From JBBECF01 sp040881945 (lineage in GTDB: Bacteria > Pseudomonadota > Alphaproteobacteria > Dongiales > Dongiaceae): a stretch of 6,877 nt of DNA. Below are positions 5,196 through 6,877 of this stretch, one piece after another. The notes under the pieces were generated by a model. It made no database searches. It was given only the letters and a program-made list of their open reading frames with translations, and was not told the origin of the DNA. Position numbers and translations under genes: made by a program. The stretch is taken from contig JBBECF010000046.1 in assembly GCA_040881945.1 (NCBI GenBank), forward strand, positions 1-6,877, in the 5' to 3' direction. Within the stretch, counting starts at the first letter, position 1; each line of letters starts with the position of its first letter.

Positions 5196-5211
5196 CGGGA
5201 ACATGTTCCCG
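5196..5211. promoter_or_regulatory. Perfect 16-bp palindrome, possible operator
   Basis: CGGGAACATGTTCCCG is a perfect palindrome. It sits 7 bp past the stray purA tail and about 55 bp upstream of the leftover higB -35-like sequence. A dimeric DNA-binding protein could bind it; an operator for HigA or a LexA-like site are candidates, though the spacing (GAAC-2-GTTC) fits neither the classical alphaproteobacterial GTTC-N7-GTTC nor the Bacillus GAAC-N4-GTTC LexA box. Confidence 0.4.
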
Positions 5212-5266
5212 TGCGGCCGCGTCTCGGAGGTTTGCGGGGGTTCGCTCCTTATATCGTCGCCACGAC

Positions 5267-5464
5267 TTGACTTTCGTACGGCATTTCGCCCTCGTCAGCG
5301 CCGCCGACATCGACGGTATCAAGGGTCCGCCGGGATGGCGCGTACACAAACTTTCCGGCGACCGCGCCGGAACCTGGAGCATCCGCGTGTCCGGAAACTG
5401 GCGGATCACCTTCGACGATGAAGGAGACGAGATTCGCAACCTCGACCTGGAGGATTATCACTGA
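5267..5464 (+). pseudogene. 5'-truncated HigB-type toxin (RelE/ParE superfamily)
   Basis: The frame ending at TGA 5462-5464 shows a clear HigB C-terminal half from about 5290: ADIDGIKGPPGWRVHKLSGD, RAGTWSIRVSGNWRITF and the terminal LEDYH. A family member is about 92 aa and is a ribosome-dependent mRNA endonuclease. Here only about 57 recognisable residues remain, and the N-terminal helices and first strand (usually beginning MI.SF....) are absent. Residues matching the active-site region (the His of WRVH, the final Asp-Tyr-His) are kept, but the fold cannot be complete. The frame is open back to 5120, but that part is not HigB-like; TTG 5267 is an in-frame start of convenience. TTGACTTTCGTACGG at 5267 resembles a -35 region with no -10 after it, as if a deletion had joined the promoter to the gene middle. 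It overlaps higA by one base. Confidence 0.7.
5449..5454 (+). promoter_or_regulatory. Ribosome-binding site of higA
   Basis: GGAGGA lies inside the end of the truncated toxin gene, 9 nt before the higA ATG at 5464. It supports this start over the internal ATG at 5491. Confidence 0.65.
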
Positions 5465-5769
5465 TGGCCGGCAAACCTATAGCCGTTGGCATGAGACCCA
5501 CGCATCCCGGGAGCTTCATTCGCGTGGAGATTTTCGACGAACTGGGCCTGTCGGTCGCGCGCGCGGCGCGGATTCTCGGCGTGCGCCGGGCGACGCTGTC
5601 GGACCTGGTCAACGCGAAAGCCGCCCTGTCGCCCGAAATGGCGTTGCGCATCGAAAAGGCCTTCGGCGTGTCGATGGATACTCTGCTGCGCATGCAGGCT
5701 TGGTACGATAGTTACACCATGCGCCAGCGCGCGGACACGATCAAGGTGGACCGTCACGAGCCCGCTTGA
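5464..5769 (+). CDS. higA: HigA-family antitoxin, XRE-type DNA-binding protein
   Basis: 101 aa. HigA proteins neutralise HigB toxins and repress their own operon. Seen: the family N-terminal motif MRPTHPGSFIRVEI (from residue 10), then the helix-turn-helix at about 27-71 (LGLSVARAARILGVRRATLSDLVN), the conserved ALSPEMALRIEKAFGVS, LLRMQAWYD, and a C-terminal end like the family's (RADTIKVDRHEPA). Length and motifs are complete. The ATG overlaps the toxin stop by one base (TGATG), the usual translationally coupled arrangement in toxin-first higBA operons. Because the toxin is truncated, the antitoxin appears to be an orphan. It may survive as a repressor acting elsewhere, as protection against a related toxin, or simply not have decayed yet. 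Its original promoter seems damaged, so expression is doubtful. Confidence 0.9.
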   Translation: MAGKPIAVGMRPTHPGSFIRVEIFDELGLSVARAARILGVRRATLSDLVNAKAALSPEMALRIEKAFGVSMDTLLRMQAWYDSYTMRQRADTIKVDRHEPA

Positions 5770-5933
5770 GGGGCCGCCGACAAACGTTCGAAGTAACGCT
5801 CGACCGCGGCGGCGGTCTTCAGAACACCGCCACCAGTTCGTCGGCGTGCCGGCGTAAGGTTTCGATCGCTTGGTCGCGGTCCATGCGGTCAGTCTTGCCG
5901 AGCGGGCGAAACCTTGCAACCGGCTTCGGCCCC
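5770..5933. other. Non-coding stretch between higA and purA
   Basis: 164 bp between the convergent stops of higA (5767-5769) and purA (5934-5936). Apart from the possible nucleotidyltransferase fragment I see no gene, no T-tailed hairpin and no strong repeat. Confidence 0.5.
5819..5884 (-). pseudogene. Possible N-terminal fragment of an MNT-type nucleotidyltransferase antitoxin
   Basis: From ATG 5884-5882 the minus strand reads MDRDQAIETLRRHADELVAV, then F and a stop. This resembles the first 20 residues of MNT-domain nucleotidyltransferases (MntA-like antitoxins), which continue with a GS...G...D.D motif; nothing like that follows here. After the stop another frame reads LKTAAAVERYFERLSAA and ends at 5754, with no recognised match. 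It begins 49 nt after the purA stop on the same strand. If real it is a decayed gene start. The match is short and from memory. Confidence 0.35.
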
Positions 5934-6877
5934 CTAATCCCGGAACGGGTCGCGGACGAGGATGGTGTCGTCACGCTCGGGACTGGTCGAGAGCAGGGCG
6001 ACCGGCGCCTCGATCAGCTCCTCGATGCGCCGGATGTACTTGATCGCGGTCGCCGGAAGCTGCGCCCAGGAGCGGGCGCCCCGGGTCGAGTCCGACCACC
6101 CTTCCAGGGTCTCGTAGACGGGCTCGGCCGCCGCCTGGAGCGCGGGCGCGGCCGGCAGGTGGTCGTAGGCCCGCCCGGCGATGCGGTAGCCGGTGGCGAC
6201 CTTGAGGCTGGGCAGGCCGTCGAGCACGTCGAGCTTGGTCAGCGCGATGCCGTCGATGCCGCCGACCTTGACCGCCTGGCGCACCAGGACGGCGTCGAAC
6301 CAGCCGCAGCGGCGCCGGCGGCCGGTGACCGTCCCGAATTCGCGGCCGCGCTCGCCGAGGGTGCGCCCGACCTCGTCGGTCAATTCGGTCGGAAACGGCC
6401 CGCCGCCGACCCGCGTCGTATACGCCTTGGTGATGCCGAGCACGTAGCCGACGGCGCGCAAGCCGATGCCGGCGCCCGTCGCCGCCTGCCCGGCGACCGT
6501 GTTCGAGGACGTGACATAGGGATAGGTGCCGTGGTCGACGTCGAGCATCATGCCTTGCGCGCCCTCGAACAAGATGCGGTGCCCAAGCCGGCGCGCCGCA
6601 TCGAGGCGCTGCCAGACGTTCGCCGCAAAGGGCAGCAGCCGCGGCGCGACCTCGCGCAGCGCGCCGAGCAGCGCGCGCCCGTCGACCTCCTCCGCGCCGA
6701 GGCCGCGCAGCAACGCATTGTGGTGCAGCAGCAGGGCGTCCACCCGCTCGCCCAGCGTCGCCGGATCGGCGAGGTCGCAGACGCGGATCGCCCGGCGCGC
6801 CACCTTGTCCTCGTAGGCCGGGCCGATGCCGCGCCCGGTGGTGCCGAGCTTCGCCGCCCCGCGCGCCGCTTCGCGCA
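5934..6877 (-). CDS. purA: Adenylosuccinate synthetase (partial, 5' end outside window)
   Basis: Catalyses the GTP-dependent joining of IMP and aspartate to adenylosuccinate, the first committed step of AMP synthesis, in the cytoplasm. The visible part is 313 residues of a protein normally about 430 long; the N-terminal P-loop region lies beyond the right edge. Seen in order: GTTGRGIGPAYEDK (the PurA signature, IMP-binding loop), FEGAQGMMLDVDHGTYPYVT, RVGGGPFPTEL, GTVTGRRRRCGWFDAVL, the guanine-recognition motif TKLD, YETLEGWSDSTRGARSW and the C-terminal YIRRIEELIEAPVALLSTSP with DDTILVRDPF. All motifs are intact, so the enzyme is probably functional. The stop is TAG (5936-5934). A second, slightly different purA end lies 787 bp downstream, so the 3' part of this gene may be of foreign origin. 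The pseudokinase operon probably followed it directly before that event. Confidence 0.96.
   Translation of the reverse strand, partial: REAARGAAKLGTTGRGIGPAYEDKVARRAIRVCDLADPATLGERVDALLLHHNALLRGLGAEEVDGRALLGALREVAPRLLPFAANVWQRLDAARRLGHRILFEGAQGMMLDVDHGTYPYVTSSNTVAGQAATGAGIGLRAVGYVLGITKAYTTRVGGGPFPTELTDEVGRTLGERGREFGTVTGRRRRCGWFDAVLVRQAVKVGGIDGIALTKLDVLDGLPSLKVATGYRIAGRAYDHLPAAPALQAAAEPVYETLEGWSDSTRGARSWAQLPATAIKYIRRIEELIEAPVALLSTSPERDDTILVRDPFRD

Noticed and set aside
5120..5266. N-terminal extension of the HigB frame back to TTG 5120
   Set aside because: The translation is not HigB-like and runs antisense across the stray purA tail and through the palindrome.
5249..5919. Minus-strand frames opposite higBA (5249-5461, 5406-5693, 5458-5919)
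   Set aside because: Shadows of the higB/higA coding strand, without recognisable motifs.

Overview
The window looks like a chromosomal segment of a high-GC alphaproteobacterium, probably Rhodospirillales-like. The reasons are the RpoH type (with the QKKLFFNLR box), the DUF6476-like / rluD / rpoH neighbourhood, and the codon usage. This is judged by eye; no database search was possible.

Layout. (1) 1-253, minus: start of a small one-helix membrane protein (DUF6476-like), cut by the left edge. It diverges from (2) rluD, 268-1257, plus, a 23S rRNA pseudouridine synthase. (3) 1258-1505: an AT-rich promoter-like stretch, then a 122-bp structured repeat (copy 1) in the rpoH leader. (4) rpoH, heat-shock sigma factor, plus, probably starting at TTG 1506 and ending at 2396. 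(5) Convergent with it, only 12 bp away, a two-gene minus-strand unit: a 673-aa tail-anchored degenerate protein-kinase-fold protein (4924-2903) followed by a 159-aa multi-helix membrane protein (2888-2409). (6) 4937-5058: copy 2 of the repeat, inverted, immediately before the pseudokinase start. (7) 5062-5933: a scarred region holding a stray purA 3' tail, a perfect 16-bp palindrome, a 5'-truncated higB toxin, an intact higA antitoxin, and a possible 21-codon fragment of a nucleotidyltransferase antitoxin. (8) 6877-5934, minus: C-terminal three quarters of purA (adenylosuccinate synthetase), cut by the right edge.

Two things stand out. First, the 122-bp repeat occurs twice at 86% identity without gaps. 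Each copy can fold into three hairpins enclosed by a terminal stem, and one hairpin shows two compensatory base-pair changes. Both copies sit in the same orientation relative to the gene they precede. Copy 1 appears inserted at the TA centre of a perfect palindrome, as a TA-targeting miniature transposable element (Tc1/mariner-IS630 type) would be. Second, the purA 3' end occurs twice, 787 bp apart, with the toxin-antitoxin debris between the copies. This suggests that a foreign block replaced the end of purA and left the old last codons behind.

The housekeeping genes serve ribosome modification (rluD), heat-shock transcription (rpoH) and AMP synthesis (purA). The pseudokinase and its membrane neighbour have no function that can be assigned from sequence.
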